From assembly GCF_003946265.1 (NCBI RefSeq), contig NZ_RHNO01000005.1:62001-126000 (forward strand): 64,000 nt of DNA, in the 5' to 3' direction. Position numbers and translations under genes: made by a program. Below the pieces are notes generated by a model. The model saw nothing but the letters and a program-made list of their open reading frames with translations, had not been told where the DNA came from and made no database searches. Positions within the stretch are counted from its first letter, which is position 1. Each line of letters begins with the position of its first letter. Source of the DNA: Levilactobacillus yonginensis. Lineage in GTDB: Bacteria; Bacillota; Bacilli; Lactobacillales; Lactobacillaceae. Of this stretch, positions 16,662-24,700 are shown one piece after another.

Positions 16662-17522
16662 TTAATCGTCGTTAAACGGTAGGTTTTGTAAATTTCGCGC
16701 AATATCAGCAACGGACTGCTCGCGACTTTGATGGGTTGAATCAAGTTTAGCTGATTCCGGCTTTCCAACTTGCGTATCCGCTGAAGTCTTCGGTGCCGCC
16801 TGCCCAGGAACCATTTGGTCCATCGTCTGATTCAACAAATGATCGACGAACACATTGCCTTGATTAGTCGCGTGCCCCTTCGTCCAAGCAAACGTCAGCC
16901 CTGTAAATTGCGGTAACAAACGGTCGACCGCTTGCCACAATTCTGCGTTAACTAGCGGTCCGGCAGAGCGTTTCCAACCACGCCGTTTCCAGCCAGCTAG
17001 CCACCCCTTGGTCACAGCATTCAATACATACTGAGAATCCAAGACGAACTGAATGCCCGTCGCCGTCTCACCCAGAGATTCTAACCGCTTGAGGGCGTTC
17101 AGAAAAGCCATGATTTCCATCCGGTTATTCGTTGCACCAAATTCACCGTCTGACCCAGTGACAACGCGATCTGGTAATTCGATTCGGTAAGCCCAAGCAG
17201 CCTTATCAGCCGTCTTGACGTGTCCACCAGCAACGTTTCCCGTATTCCGAGAACCACCATCCGTGTACACTGTAATCGTTGCCGGAAGCTGATTACTAGG
17301 CTGAGCTTGTTGGGAACGGGCGGCCGGTTGCCGCCGTCCCGTAGTTGGCGCTGGTTTTGCACTACCAGCCGTTCCCTGCATGAAGGCCTTGGCCTCATTT
17401 TCTGAGGCAAAACTCTTATATTGCGCACCAGAAAAACCACTGACCTGTTTCTGTGTTTCTGGCCAGGTCCGGTAGATTCCCGGTTGCCGACCCTTCCTGA
17501 CTGCGTAGTACTTTTGTGCCAA
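16662..17522 (-). CDS. rnhA: Ribonuclease H type 1 with N-terminal hybrid-binding domain
   Basis: About 286 residues. The N-terminal RHBD (AQKYYAVRKGRQPGIYRTW, then QVSGFSGAQYKSF) binds RNA-DNA hybrids; a Q/A/P-rich linker follows; the catalytic domain carries TDGGSRNTGN (first Asp), NNRMEIMAFLNAL (Glu), LDSQYVLNAV (second Asp) and the GHATNQGN His loop with a final Asp. It removes RNA from hybrids during replication and repair. The frame is open to 17648, but the TTG at 17522 behind GCGGGGA matches the usual family N-terminus, and promoter-like sequence lies in the upstream part. The C-terminal tail of about 60 residues is extra. Confidence 0.9.
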   Translation of the reverse strand: MAQKYYAVRKGRQPGIYRTWPETQKQVSGFSGAQYKSFASENEAKAFMQGTAGSAKPAPTTGRRQPAARSQQAQPSNQLPATITVYTDGGSRNTGNVAGGHVKTADKAAWAYRIELPDRVVTGSDGEFGATNNRMEIMAFLNALKRLESLGETATGIQFVLDSQYVLNAVTKGWLAGWKRRGWKRSAGPLVNAELWQAVDRLLPQFTGLTFAWTKGHATNQGNVFVDHLLNQTMDQMVPGQAAPKTSADTQVGKPESAKLDSTHQSREQSVADIARNLQNLPFNDD

Positions 17523-17797
17523 TTGAATCCCCGCTTTCAAACTAATCTTAGCTAGTTTACCATACTTTACCGACCTATCAGTGAAATCGGCAATTACCAC
17601 TTTTGTGTAGCCGTTACCATCTTTGTAACACCTAGGTAAACTTTTCAACTGCCGTTTCTAGTGATTCTTTTAAATTGCCTAAATTTAAAGTGTAAATTGT
17701 TTTCATAACTTTTAGATTATGCTAACCTAGTATGTGTGAGTATTGACCGGAGCACCACAGAATCACTTAATTTTCCAACTCTAAGAGGGGGTTTTTC

Positions 17798-18277
17798 ATG
17801 AAGAATCCGATCCGTGCATCCATTATTACCGTTGACCAAGCCCGTGAAATGTTAAAGGACCAGCGCGAACAACGCGATGAACGTTTTCCGCAGCTAGCTA
17901 TCTCCGGTCAATACATTTTACCAGACTACCGACTAACCCGTAAACGTGAAGCGTTTAAGATTCGCCGGCATACATTTCTTAAAAAGCATTTCCGCTCCTA
18001 CGTGGCCTTTGATTCCGATAACGGTCAAACGTTATGGATTCACAACTTTCCTAGCCTTTCCGAAGCTTGTTTCTGGTTAAACACTGGCCTCAAGCCTAAC
18101 GATACGGATTCCGCGAAATCGTATAAGGAATGGAAGACGGAACACGTCGCAGAAATTGAAACTTTGAAAGAACAACTACGCTCACTACACCTTGAAAAGA
18201 AGAAGGCTGCGCCAGCTGAGAAACCAATCAGCGTCACAACCGTCCAAAAGGCCAAGCGCTCCAAAGCAAAAAAATAA
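17798..18277 (+). CDS. Hypothetical basic protein, 159 aa
   Basis: ATG 17798 follows GAGGGGG at good spacing. The N-terminal two thirds are charged with aromatic pairs (HFRSYVAFDSDNGQTLWIHNFPSL); the C-terminal third is a Lys/Glu-rich helix ending KAKRSKAKK, suggesting a nucleic-acid- or ribosome-associated protein (weak inference). No family recognised. It is divergent from the RNase HI gene and closed by a strong terminator, so it is expressed as a single unit. Confidence 0.75.
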   Translation: MKNPIRASIITVDQAREMLKDQREQRDERFPQLAISGQYILPDYRLTRKREAFKIRRHTFLKKHFRSYVAFDSDNGQTLWIHNFPSLSEACFWLNTGLKPNDTDSAKSYKEWKTEHVAEIETLKEQLRSLHLEKKKAAPAEKPISVTTVQKAKRSKAKK

Positions 18278-18287
18278 ACGCAAACAA

Positions 18288-18337
18288 TAGCGTCGCCATC
18301 AAGACCAGTCAACTGGTTGTGATAGCGACGTTTTTAT
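18288..18337 (+). terminator. Terminator of the 159-aa gene
   Basis: AGCGTCGC ... GCGACGTTTTT long stem with an inner GACCAGT/ACTGGT hairpin. Confidence 0.88.
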
Positions 18338-18365
18338 TTTGTTCAGTCAAATTGGTGACCCAAAT

Positions 18366-18405
18366 AAAAAACCGGCCTGTTTTATTTGTATAAAACAGGC
18401 CAGCC
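18366..18405 (-). terminator. Terminator for the cytosine deaminase transcript
   Basis: GGCCTGTTTTAT/ATAAAACAGGCC palindrome; the T6 tract is on the minus strand. The transcript of the codA-like gene would therefore run through repeat copy H (antisense strand) before ending here. Confidence 0.75.
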
Positions 18406-18540
18406 ATTAATTAAATTAAGTTTTAAAAGTCTAACTGTGGTAAAAGCTGAGCAACCTAATCCTTGGGCTACATGTTCACAGCAACAACCAGAATTGTGCC
18501 ATTTTAGCAGAACCCTAGTTGCAAGCCCACTCAACCGTAG

Positions 18541-18720
18541 CCTCAGGATGCCAGGTACGACGACCGCAGTGTCAACGGTGTTGATTAGCGTCTTTAGCTA
18601 ATCTACAGCGTGGGACGAGCTGAGAGCCTCGGCGAGTTCCCGAGGCTCTCAGTCGAGGAGAAAGACCGCTCTTCGGCTTTCTCCGGTCCCCACAGCGGTT
18701 GCCGTGCCTGGCAGCCGGAG
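18541..18720 (+). repeat. Structured repeat copy H (sense plus, unpaired single)
   Basis: P1 is TGCCAGG/CCTGGCA with ACCGC/GCGGT nearer the junction. P2 is ATTAGC/GCTAAT. P3 is a perfect CTGAGAGCCTCGG/CCGAGGCTCTCAG stem. P4 is GAGAAAG/CTTTCTC. The GTGGGACG and GGTCCCCACAGCGG junction motifs are intact. It lies between two convergent genes, 14 bp from the codA-like stop. Confidence 0.92.
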
Positions 18721-18733
18721 GCGGCCATTTAAA

Positions 18734-19969
18734 TTACAGGTCCAAATGCACCTGCTTCGGATCGGTCTTCACCACAATCTTACCATGGTGAATCGAGTAA
18801 AGAACTTCAGAGCGTTGGTTCAAAGCGTTGTAGAAGTTATCATTATTCATAATAATCAGGTTAGCTGGTTTGCCAGCAGTCAGGCCATAGTGGTCGGTAA
18901 CGTGCATCGCCTTGGCACCGTGGGTCGTCACAAATTGATAGGAATTCATAATGTCGTCGTAGCCCATCATTTGCGTCACATGGATACCCATGTGCAGGGA
19001 GTCTAACATGTTACCATCCCCCATTGGGTACCACGGATCTTTGATGTCATCTTCACCAAAGGCCACGTTAACGCCGGCCGCGTTTAATTCCTTGACCCGC
19101 GTTAACCCGCGACGCTTGGGATAAGTGTCGAATCGGCCACCCAAGTGGGTATTGATCAGTGGATTAGAAATCATGTTGATGTGAGACATCTGCAGTAACC
19201 GCATCAATTTGTAGGCGTAAGCATTGTTGTAAGACCCCATCGCCGTCGTATGACTAGCCGTTACTTGGTCGCCCAAACCGGTCTCCAGTGCTAACGTGGC
19301 CAACGTTTCTAGGCCGCGAGAAGCGGGATCGTCAATTTCATCACAGTGCGCATCAACCAATTTACCGTACTTCTGAGCGAGGTCAACGGCAAAGTGAAGT
19401 GACTCAACACTGTATTCTCGTGTAAATTCAAAGTGAGGAATGGCGCCAATGACGTCCACACCCAACTTGGCAGCTTGTTCCATCAATTCCTTACCATGAG
19501 GGAATGATAAAATTCCTTCTTGTGGGAAAGCTACCAGTTGGAGTTCAATAAAGTCCTTGACCTCATCACGCACCTCAATCAGTGCTTTTAAGGCCGTTAA
19601 GCTAGGATCTGTTACGTCAACGTGAGAACGGACGAATTGAATACCATTGGCCGCTTGACGTTCCAGTGCTTGCCGTGCACGGGTCTTGACGTCTTCAATG
19701 CTCAACGTCTTCTTCCGCTCGGACCAAATACGAATCCCATCAAATAGGGTACCAGACTGGTTCCATTCAGGATCCCCAGCGGTCATGGTGCTATCCAAGT
19801 GAACGTGCGGGTCGACGAACGGTGGCAAAATTAGCTTCCCCGTTGCATCAATTACCTGTTCACCATCTTGGGGTGTCAAATGGTCAGCAATAGCTGTAAA
19901 TTTACCATCCTCAATCCGAATATCTTGTGGTTGCGTTGCGTTCTCAATAAGTCCTTGTTGAATTAACAT
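18734..19969 (-). CDS. codA: Cytosine deaminase
   Basis: 411-residue amidohydrolase, very close along its length to Escherichia coli CodA as I recall it. Features: PPFVDPHVHLD metal-binding HxH, WNQSGTLFDGI, GIQFVRSHVDV, AIPHFEFTRE, DAHCDEIDD, TASHTTAMGSYN, GRFDTYPKRRG and FGEDDIKDPWYP with the metal-binding Asp. It converts cytosine to uracil for pyrimidine salvage. The ATG at 19969 is the family start; the frame extends upstream without support. AGGAGG is 13 bases upstream, slightly far. It forms an operon with a small membrane protein gene 32 bp upstream. A cytosine permease is not adjacent; the NCS1 permease at 60 kb belongs to another operon. Confidence 0.93.
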   Translation of the reverse strand: MLIQQGLIENATQPQDIRIEDGKFTAIADHLTPQDGEQVIDATGKLILPPFVDPHVHLDSTMTAGDPEWNQSGTLFDGIRIWSERKKTLSIEDVKTRARQALERQAANGIQFVRSHVDVTDPSLTALKALIEVRDEVKDFIELQLVAFPQEGILSFPHGKELMEQAAKLGVDVIGAIPHFEFTREYSVESLHFAVDLAQKYGKLVDAHCDEIDDPASRGLETLATLALETGLGDQVTASHTTAMGSYNNAYAYKLMRLLQMSHINMISNPLINTHLGGRFDTYPKRRGLTRVKELNAAGVNVAFGEDDIKDPWYPMGDGNMLDSLHMGIHVTQMMGYDDIMNSYQFVTTHGAKAMHVTDHYGLTAGKPANLIIMNNDNFYNALNQRSEVLYSIHHGKIVVKTDPKQVHLDL

Positions 19970-20001
19970 GCGCGTTAACCTACCTCCTGTACACGATTTT
20001 T

Positions 20002-20298
20002 TCAATAGAAACCGGGAATCGTCAGTCCGAGTAAGAGGACGGTACTGTCTGCGACCATCCCTGCCGTGACCAAGATAGCCAAGCAGGTGGCCGGCACTAA
20101 ACACCACCAAGGGCTCCGTCTAGCGAAGTGAACGATTCCTATTAAGCTTATCACAGTTAACCCTAGTCCGAGCGTCAAAGTCACCGGTTCGTTGTGAAAT
20201 AGTTGATAAAGACTATTGAACGCCCCCGACAAGGCCGCCCAACTCGCCAACGCACCGAATCCCAACCAAATGCCTAAATACCCGATACTTTTGGTCAT
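20002..20298 (-). CDS. Small membrane protein upstream of codA
   Basis: 98 residues with three hydrophobic segments (about 10-30, 38-58, 65-95) and little loop sequence. The ATG at 20298 follows GGGGGGAG. It ends 32 bp before codA and is presumably cotranscribed. No family recognised; a transport or membrane role linked to pyrimidine salvage is only a guess from position. Confidence 0.75.
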   Translation of the reverse strand: MTKSIGYLGIWLGFGALASWAALSGAFNSLYQLFHNEPVTLTLGLGLTVISLIGIVHFARRSPWWCLVPATCLAILVTAGMVADSTVLLLGLTIPGFY

Positions 20299-20417
20299 AC
20301 TGACTCCCCCCTGCCCTAGTATAAATAAATAAATTTAGCCCAAGTGGTGGCGCTTCCACAGATGGTTATGCTATGCTGAACTTGTTTTATATCTTTCATT
20401 TGGAGGTTTCGAGACTC

Positions 20418-21236
20418 ATGACTAATTCTTACCCACAAGCCTTAACCATTGCTGGCTCTGATAGTGACGGCAGCGCTGGTATGCAAGCTGATTTACATAC
20501 GTTTTTCGCCCGTGGTATTTACGGCGCTTCCGTAATGACTGCCTGTGTCGCCGGTAACTCCTATGGGATTCACGCCAGCGTTCCCATGCCCACGGATTTT
20601 ATCGATCAAGAATTTGCCGACCTCGCTGATGATTACCAGATTCGGGCATCAAAAACCGGGATGCTGGCTGACTCAGCACTGATTGAAACCGTCGTAAAAA
20701 ATTATCAAAAGGCAGACTTTGGACCGCTCGTTGTCGATCCAGTCATTATGACTAAGCACGGTAACCAATTATTGGAAGAAAGTGCCTTCAACACCCTGCG
20801 AACTGACCTATTGCCATTGGCTACCGTACTGACTCCCAACTTCTACGAAGCCGAAAAGATCGCCGAAATGTCAATCAAGAACGACGATGACATGGTACTG
20901 GCCACCAAGAAAATGCAAGCTATGGGTGCCAAGAACATTATCACGAAGGGGAGCCACGCCGACACCAATCAACAAGAGGTCCGCGATTACGTGCTTCTCG
21001 AGTCCGGTGAGGGCTTCTGGTTAAGCGAGCCTTACCACGAGACCGACCGGGTCAACGGAACGGGAGACACCCTCTCAGCCTGCATTACTGCTGAACTGGC
21101 TAAGGGAACTCCTATGAAAAAGGCCATTCAAATTGCCAAGCAATTCGTGAACGCTGCCATCGGTGAACCAATCGAAGTCGGCCACAAGTTTGGCCCCATT
21201 AATCACTGGGCCGCTCTGGACCGTCAATTAAGCTAA
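20418..21236 (+). CDS. ThiD/PdxK-type ribokinase-fold kinase
   Basis: 272 residues. Motifs: ALTIAGSDSDGSAGMQADLHTF at the N-terminus, ASKTGML, VVDPVIMTKHG, LTPNFYEAE, TKGSH and the C-terminal anion hole NGTGDTLSA with catalytic Asp. Members phosphorylate hydroxymethylpyrimidine (phosphate) for thiamine, or pyridoxal; the sequence alone does not decide between these. The ATG at 20418 fits GGAGG; an upstream in-frame start has no site. No thiamine gene is adjacent. It is monocistronic with a terminator 40 bp after the stop. Confidence 0.88.
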   Translation: MTNSYPQALTIAGSDSDGSAGMQADLHTFFARGIYGASVMTACVAGNSYGIHASVPMPTDFIDQEFADLADDYQIRASKTGMLADSALIETVVKNYQKADFGPLVVDPVIMTKHGNQLLEESAFNTLRTDLLPLATVLTPNFYEAEKIAEMSIKNDDDMVLATKKMQAMGAKNIITKGSHADTNQQEVRDYVLLESGEGFWLSEPYHETDRVNGTGDTLSACITAELAKGTPMKKAIQIAKQFVNAAIGEPIEVGHKFGPINHWAALDRQLS

Positions 21237-21274
21237 GAGCGATCACCTTTAATAAATCCTTGTAAAATCAATCA

Positions 21275-21302
21275 GTCGTGGCCTAGCGCCACGGCTTTTT
21301 TA
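21275..21302 (+). terminator. Rho-independent terminator
   Basis: CGTGGC/GCCACG stem then T6. Confidence 0.8.
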
Positions 21303-21313
21303 ATGCCACTGGC

Positions 21314-21496
21314 TCACCAGCGGTCGGGACTCCAGGTCCGACCATCCACTTCGCCACCCAGTTGGTCATGGCGTTGGTCCTGCTCCCTAACGACTTCATC
21401 TAATGCTAGCCAGAACGCCCTGTCCGTAAACTTGGCCTGACGACTAGCTAACTTTTGAATGGCCTGGTGAAGCCACACCGTATCCTCTTCAGTCAT
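21314..21496 (-). CDS. Small hypothetical protein, 60 aa
   Basis: Starts at ATG 21496 behind AAGGAG and overlaps the end of the oxidoreductase gene by 8 bp, so it is translationally coupled. The peptide is charged and helical (TEEDTVWLHQAIQKL), with no membrane segment. No family recognised. The strong ribosome site and overlap argue that it is real. Confidence 0.7.
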   Translation of the reverse strand: MTEEDTVWLHQAIQKLASRQAKFTDRAFWLALDEVVREQDQRHDQLGGEVDGRTWSPDRW

Positions 21497-22181
21497 CTTC
21501 CTGCTCCTTTATCATTGCCAGAGTATCCTGGAGTGTCTCCAGGTCCGTCTGCTTCTGCTTAAATGCCTCTTCGATTAGGCGGCCAGTTGACTGGTCTTGC
21601 TCAGCCAATTGCGCAATCATTGTCGCCAAATGGTCGCTAAACCACGCCTGACGGTTCTTTAAACTATCTGGTTGTTGCTGAGTCAAATACCGTTGATAGG
21701 CAATGACCAAGCGTAATTTAGCCGGCTCATCCAGATAACTAAACTGATGAATGGCAAACGTTGGTAGCCAGGTCATTTTCGCTCGTTGTGCCACCGCCGC
21801 CAGCGGCGCGAGTGCGGCATCCAGTGTTAAGCCTTCCGCACCGCCCCGTTGAAATGCTTCGGCGGGCATACCGGTGGTCACGACCACCCCGAGCTCCTTG
21901 CCAGCTAAGGGGTATCGGTGATCACCATAGACAAAGGATCGCGTCAAAACGGTATCCTCCCACTGCTTCAGTCCGGCCGGTGCTGCATACCAATACAACG
22001 GAAACTGAAGGATTATGCGGTCCGCTTGCCGTAATTGGGCTTGTTCATACGCAACGTCTAAAACCGTCTGACTCTCAATGTGTTCCCACGAAATATTTTC
22101 TGCAGGCAAACTGGCCTTTAAAAATTCCTGCGTCCCGGAGTCCGCAATTTGTGGATGGGAAACCAATACTAACGTGTTCAA
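21489..22181 (-). CDS. NAD(P)H-dependent flavodoxin-fold oxidoreductase
   Basis: 230 residues. The MNTLVLVSHPQIADSGTQEFL start and the IILQFPLYWYAAPAGLKQWEDTVLTRSFVYG block (read in pieces) are typical of the MdaB/KefG/YwrO quinone reductase group, with FMN/FAD bound by the N-terminal loop. It would reduce quinones or act as a KefC-type ancillary subunit; no Kef transporter is present. The C-terminal third is a Gln/Glu-rich helix beyond the usual family length of about 190. It is followed by the coupled 60-aa ORF. Confidence 0.87.
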   Translation of the reverse strand: MNTLVLVSHPQIADSGTQEFLKASLPAENISWEHIESQTVLDVAYEQAQLRQADRIILQFPLYWYAAPAGLKQWEDTVLTRSFVYGDHRYPLAGKELGVVVTTGMPAEAFQRGGAEGLTLDAALAPLAAVAQRAKMTWLPTFAIHQFSYLDEPAKLRLVIAYQRYLTQQQPDSLKNRQAWFSDHLATMIAQLAEQDQSTGRLIEEAFKQKQTDLETLQDTLAMIKEQEDD

Positions 22182-22289
22182 TAACTCTCAACTCCTGACT
22201 TCAGTCTTATTTAGACCAACTTTATCACAATTTTTTTGAGCGACGCCCATGAACGCTCGCTAACTTTCACGAAAAAAAGTCAAAAGAAA

Positions 22290-22315
22290 AAGCTCAGTGC
22301 TTAACTGAGCTATGA
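22290..22315 (-). terminator. Rho-independent terminator
   Basis: AGCTCAGT/ACTGAGCT stem; T-rich tract on the minus strand, after the 50-aa membrane peptide gene. Confidence 0.8.
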
Positions 22316-22319
22316 TTCG

Positions 22320-22472
22320 TTAACTTAATCGACGATTTGAATTATCGTGAAATTTATCTTCGCGGGTCGCCAGATGCTTACTCTTCTTACGGAAAGCCTC
22401 TCGGTTGTTCAGGTACAATTGACCCGCACCGGCAAGCACAATAATCAACAAAATAATAACTACAGCATGCAT
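22320..22472 (-). CDS. Small single-span membrane protein, 50 aa
   Basis: ATG 22472 lies seven bases after GGGGGG; TAA at 22320-22322. The N-terminal hydrophobic stretch (about residues 3-17) is followed by a strongly basic and polar tail rich in Lys, Arg and His. A terminator follows 5 bp after the stop. No family recognised; such one-span basic peptides are common in lactobacilli. Confidence 0.7.
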   Translation of the reverse strand: MHAVVIILLIIVLAGAGQLYLNNREAFRKKSKHLATREDKFHDNSNRRLS

Positions 22473-22580
22473 AGCAATTCCCCCCGTCAACTTTAGGTTA
22501 CATTTATATTATCGTAATGTTACAGAAAGATTGCAAGGGGTTGAACGCAATTATTAGAATTTCTTGATAATTTTAGTAGT

Positions 22581-22877
22581 TTACTTACTTTCAGACTTGG
22601 CAGAACTGCCTGAAGACTTTTGGTCGGATGACGAGGACTGCTTTTTATCCCGTATTTTTCGTACGTGATTGGAAACCTGATCGGTGGGATTAACCTGTTT
22701 TTGCGCGACTAAATTAGATAAGGGGTACGCTACCAATAAAACGGCCAGCGAAATGCCCAGATAAATCAAATTCTGCTTACGACTCCCATGCGCCTGCGTA
22801 ATTTGAAAAAAGTAATAAATCAAACTGATGGCCGCAAAAAACACCACAATTTCCGCAATCACGTGAACAACTGCCAC
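22581..22877 (-). CDS. Two-span membrane protein with Ser/Lys tail, 98 aa
   Basis: GTG start at 22877 behind GGAGG. Two hydrophobic segments (about 6-26 and 36-58) are followed by a polar tail ending in a Ser/Lys-rich run (QSSSSDQKSSGSSAKSESK). The tail composition resembles low-complexity extracellular or cytoplasmic linkers. No family recognised. Confidence 0.75.
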   Translation of the reverse strand: MAVVHVIAEIVVFFAAISLIYYFFQITQAHGSRKQNLIYLGISLAVLLVAYPLSNLVAQKQVNPTDQVSNHVRKIRDKKQSSSSDQKSSGSSAKSESK

Positions 22878-22952
22878 AAGAGCACCTCCGTCCGTTTAAC
22901 TTTACTCTACTCGTAGAACCATATTCCTGTCAATCGAACCCAATATCCACAA

Positions 22953-22981
22953 TTGACAGGCCCTCTCGCCTTCTCTATAAT
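22953..22981 (+). promoter_or_regulatory. Consensus promoter of tRNA-Arg
   Basis: TTGACA, exactly 17 bp, TATAAT: a perfect sigma-70-type promoter 29 bp ahead of the tRNA. Confidence 0.9.
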
Positions 22982-23009
22982 TAGAGGTTGTTGGCTAACT
23001 ACCTATTAT

Positions 23010-23083
23010 GTCGCAATAGCTCAGCTGGATAGAGCAACGGTCTTCTAAACCGTAGGTCGAGGGTTCGAATCTCTCTTGCGACA
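23010..23083 (+). tRNA. tRNA-Arg (anticodon TCT)
   Basis: Complete cloverleaf: acceptor GTCGCAA/TTGCGAC, D-arm GCTC/GAGC, anticodon stem ACGGT/ACCGT with loop CTTCTAA (anticodon TCT, reading AGA/AGG), T-arm GAGGG-TTCGAAT-CTCTC, discriminator A. CCA is not encoded. It stands alone between a perfect promoter and a terminator. Confidence 0.96.
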
Positions 23084-23091
23084 TCATTTAA

Positions 23092-23130
23092 AAAAGGTTT
23101 GGGACGAAAGTCTCAGACCTTTTTTTGTAT
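23092..23130 (+). terminator. Terminator of tRNA-Arg
   Basis: AAAAAAGGTTTGGGAC/GTCTCAGACCTTTTTTT stem with GAAA tetraloop. Confidence 0.88.
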
Positions 23131-23152
23131 TCCGAATATATATAGTCGAAAC

Positions 23153-23263
23153 GTGTGACCAAAGGCAGTCAACTCCGCTTAACCCCGATAGACAAACAAT
23201 CCAAGACCAGGATTATTCGTCTATCGACGTTAATGCTCATTGATTAACCGCCTTTGGTCACAC
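23153..23263. repeat. Long inverted repeat between tRNA and cytochrome b5-like gene
   Basis: Outer arms GTGTGACCAAAGGC (23153-23166) and GCCTTTGGTCACAC (23250-23263) are perfect complements. Inside, CGATAGAC plus AATCC pairs with GGATT plus GTCTATCG around a 7-nt AAGACCA loop. It lies at the 3' side of the b5-like gene but lacks a clear T tract on that strand. Confidence 0.8.
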
Positions 23264-23274
23264 TCACTTTTTGC

Positions 23275-23514
23275 TTACGCTTGGTAAATCCCGACAACTG
23301 GTAAATCCTTCAGCACTCGCCGACCATGAGGTGATTGACCATCAATTATGTGGGTCAATTCCTGACCCGCCAAATTACCGTGGTGCTTGCCACCAGCCCA
23401 GGCAGCCTTGTCGGAAACGTCATAAACCGTCTGATCAACCGCAATGTAAGCCGGTTGCCCATTTTGCCCATTATACTTTGCTAACTCTGCCGCATTAAAA
23501 ACTTTTTCACTCAT
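23275..23514 (-). CDS. Cytochrome b5-like heme/steroid-binding domain protein
   Basis: 79 residues. It follows the b5 pattern: VFNAAELAKYNG, AYIAVDQTVYDVSDKAAW, GGKHHGNLAGQELTHII (first axial His) and SPHG (possible second His). Stand-alone b5 domains of this length occur in Gram-positive bacteria; heme binding is plausible but not proven here. The start ATG 23514 fits GGGAG; three upstream codons in frame are not needed. The long inverted repeat is immediately downstream. Confidence 0.85.
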   Translation of the reverse strand: MSEKVFNAAELAKYNGQNGQPAYIAVDQTVYDVSDKAAWAGGKHHGNLAGQELTHIIDGQSPHGRRVLKDLPVVGIYQA

Positions 23515-23624
23515 CCAGCACAACTCCCTTTATTAGATGAATTTATCGTAACCGTTTTCATAATAGAACACAAGCATTTTACCTGTCACTTGATAGGTGA
23601 AATACTTACCGACATTTGGACACA

Positions 23625-23658
23625 AAAAAACCACCGACACACAGTCGGTGGTTTTTTC
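23625..23658. terminator. Bidirectional terminator after cspA
   Basis: ACCACCGAC/GTCGGTGGT stem with A7 before and T6 after. Confidence 0.9.
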
Positions 23659-23682
23659 AAACTCGATTTAGGCTAAAATAAA

Positions 23683-23886
23683 TTAGTCAACAACCGAAAC
23701 GTTAGCAGCTTGTGGGCCACGGTCGCCTTGTTCTACATCAAGGGATACGTGTTGGCCTTCTTCAAGCGTCTTGAAGCCTTCACTGTTGATAGCAGAGAAG
23801 TGAACGAAAACGTCTGAGCCGTTTTCCAAAGTGATGAAGCCGTAACCTTTATCAGCGTTGAACCATTTAACAGTACCTTGTTCCAT
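23683..23886 (-). CDS. cspA: Cold shock protein
   Basis: 67-residue OB-fold nucleic-acid chaperone. RNP1 (KGYGFI) and RNP2 (VFVHFSAI) are intact, with the usual [11 protein letters not shown] start and GPQAANV end. It destabilises RNA structure at low temperature and in growth. GGAGG precedes the ATG at 23886; a longer frame upstream is only open leader. The promoter is about 115 bp upstream, leaving the long 5' UTR typical of cold-shock mRNAs. Confidence 0.96.
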   Translation of the reverse strand: MEQGTVKWFNADKGYGFITLENGSDVFVHFSAINSEGFKTLEEGQHVSLDVEQGDRGPQAANVSVVD

Positions 23887-24037
23887 AAGAATGAAACCTC
23901 CATGCGCATAGCGCAATAATATTTGCATTTGAAAGCTGGGGTAAAAAGGAGCCATTCTTAAAGAACGTCGAGCCTTTAAAACTTCCGAACCATAAATACA
24001 TTAACAATAGGATAACAGGTATTCCGCAGAATAGCAA
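23887..24037 (-). promoter_or_regulatory. cspA promoter and long 5' leader
   Basis: Minus-strand TTGCTA (24032-24037), 17 bp, TATCCT (24009-24014). The leader is about 115 nt, consistent with post-transcriptional cold induction (family knowledge). Confidence 0.65.
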
Positions 24038-24079
24038 ATGGGAAGTTCGAAAAAACCGAATTAAATTTAGTCCAACCCT

Positions 24080-24691
24080 TTAGGTATTTTGTGTTATCCA
24101 CGTTTGTGCGGCCAATACTTCTTGCGGCGTCAGCATATGACTGCCACCCGTCACCAACATTTCTGTGGTGGCGCCAACCTGGTCGCAAGCAGTTTGTACG
24201 CGTTGTACTGTGTCCACGGATACTAAAAGATCTCGCTGACCAGCGGATAACCAGACCTGATAACCAGGTCGTGAAACGGGGTGCGCAACTGGCAACCATA
24301 GCGGATGAAATAAAACGGCCGCCTGTCCCGGTATGACTCCTGTACGGGCACCATAAGCGGCCATTGCCGCCCCATTAGAGTAGCCGACCAGGATTAGCTT
24401 ATCCGCGTCCCACCGGTGTTCCTGACAGATACTAGTGACCGCTTCACCCAGCCAAGCCGCCTCGTTATGGACCTGCTGTGGATCTGTCGGTCCCGCAGCC
24501 GTCTGCCGAAAATATTGACGTTCAGCCCCACTCCCTTGACGCCCGGCAATCGTGATCAAAGGACTTTGGGGTGCCAATCGCCGACCAAAATTTAATATCT
24601 CTTGATTCGTCCCACCAGTGCCCTGTAACAATAATAAAGGCGCCGCAGTATTGGCGCCCGGCATCCATTCAATTAAATCTTCATCTACCAT
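24080..24691 (-). CDS. Alpha/beta-hydrolase (carboxylesterase/phospholipase type)
   Basis: 203 residues. The oxyanion region LLLLQGTGG, nucleophile elbow GYSNG, an Asp in AGQRDLLVS and His in GGSHML make a complete Ser-Asp-His triad. The layout matches small bacterial carboxylesterases that resemble dienelactone hydrolase. It starts 9 bp after the upstream 106-aa gene, which argues for an operon. The substrate is unknown. Confidence 0.87.
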   Translation of the reverse strand: MVDEDLIEWMPGANTAAPLLLLQGTGGTNQEILNFGRRLAPQSPLITIAGRQGSGAERQYFRQTAAGPTDPQQVHNEAAWLGEAVTSICQEHRWDADKLILVGYSNGAAMAAYGARTGVIPGQAAVLFHPLWLPVAHPVSRPGYQVWLSAGQRDLLVSVDTVQRVQTACDQVGATTEMLVTGGSHMLTPQEVLAAQTWITQNT

Positions 24692-24700
24692 TAGTAACTC

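Noticed and set aside
17523-17648. 42-residue N-terminal extension of RNase HI
   Set aside because: The family begins at the AQKYYAVRKG segment; promoter-like sequence lies in the extension, and a TTG with a ribosome site fits at 17522.
20026-20110. N-terminal extension of the cytosine deaminase frame up to 20110
   Set aside because: It overlaps the small membrane protein gene in another frame, has no ribosome site, and the family start fits ATG 19969.
23010-23263. Integrated element at tRNA-Arg
   Set aside because: No integrase gene and no duplicated tRNA 3' end were found near the tRNA.
23887-23955. Longer cold shock protein starting at 23955
   Set aside because: The canonical start MEQGTVKW has the GGAGG site; the upstream codons are the 5' leader.
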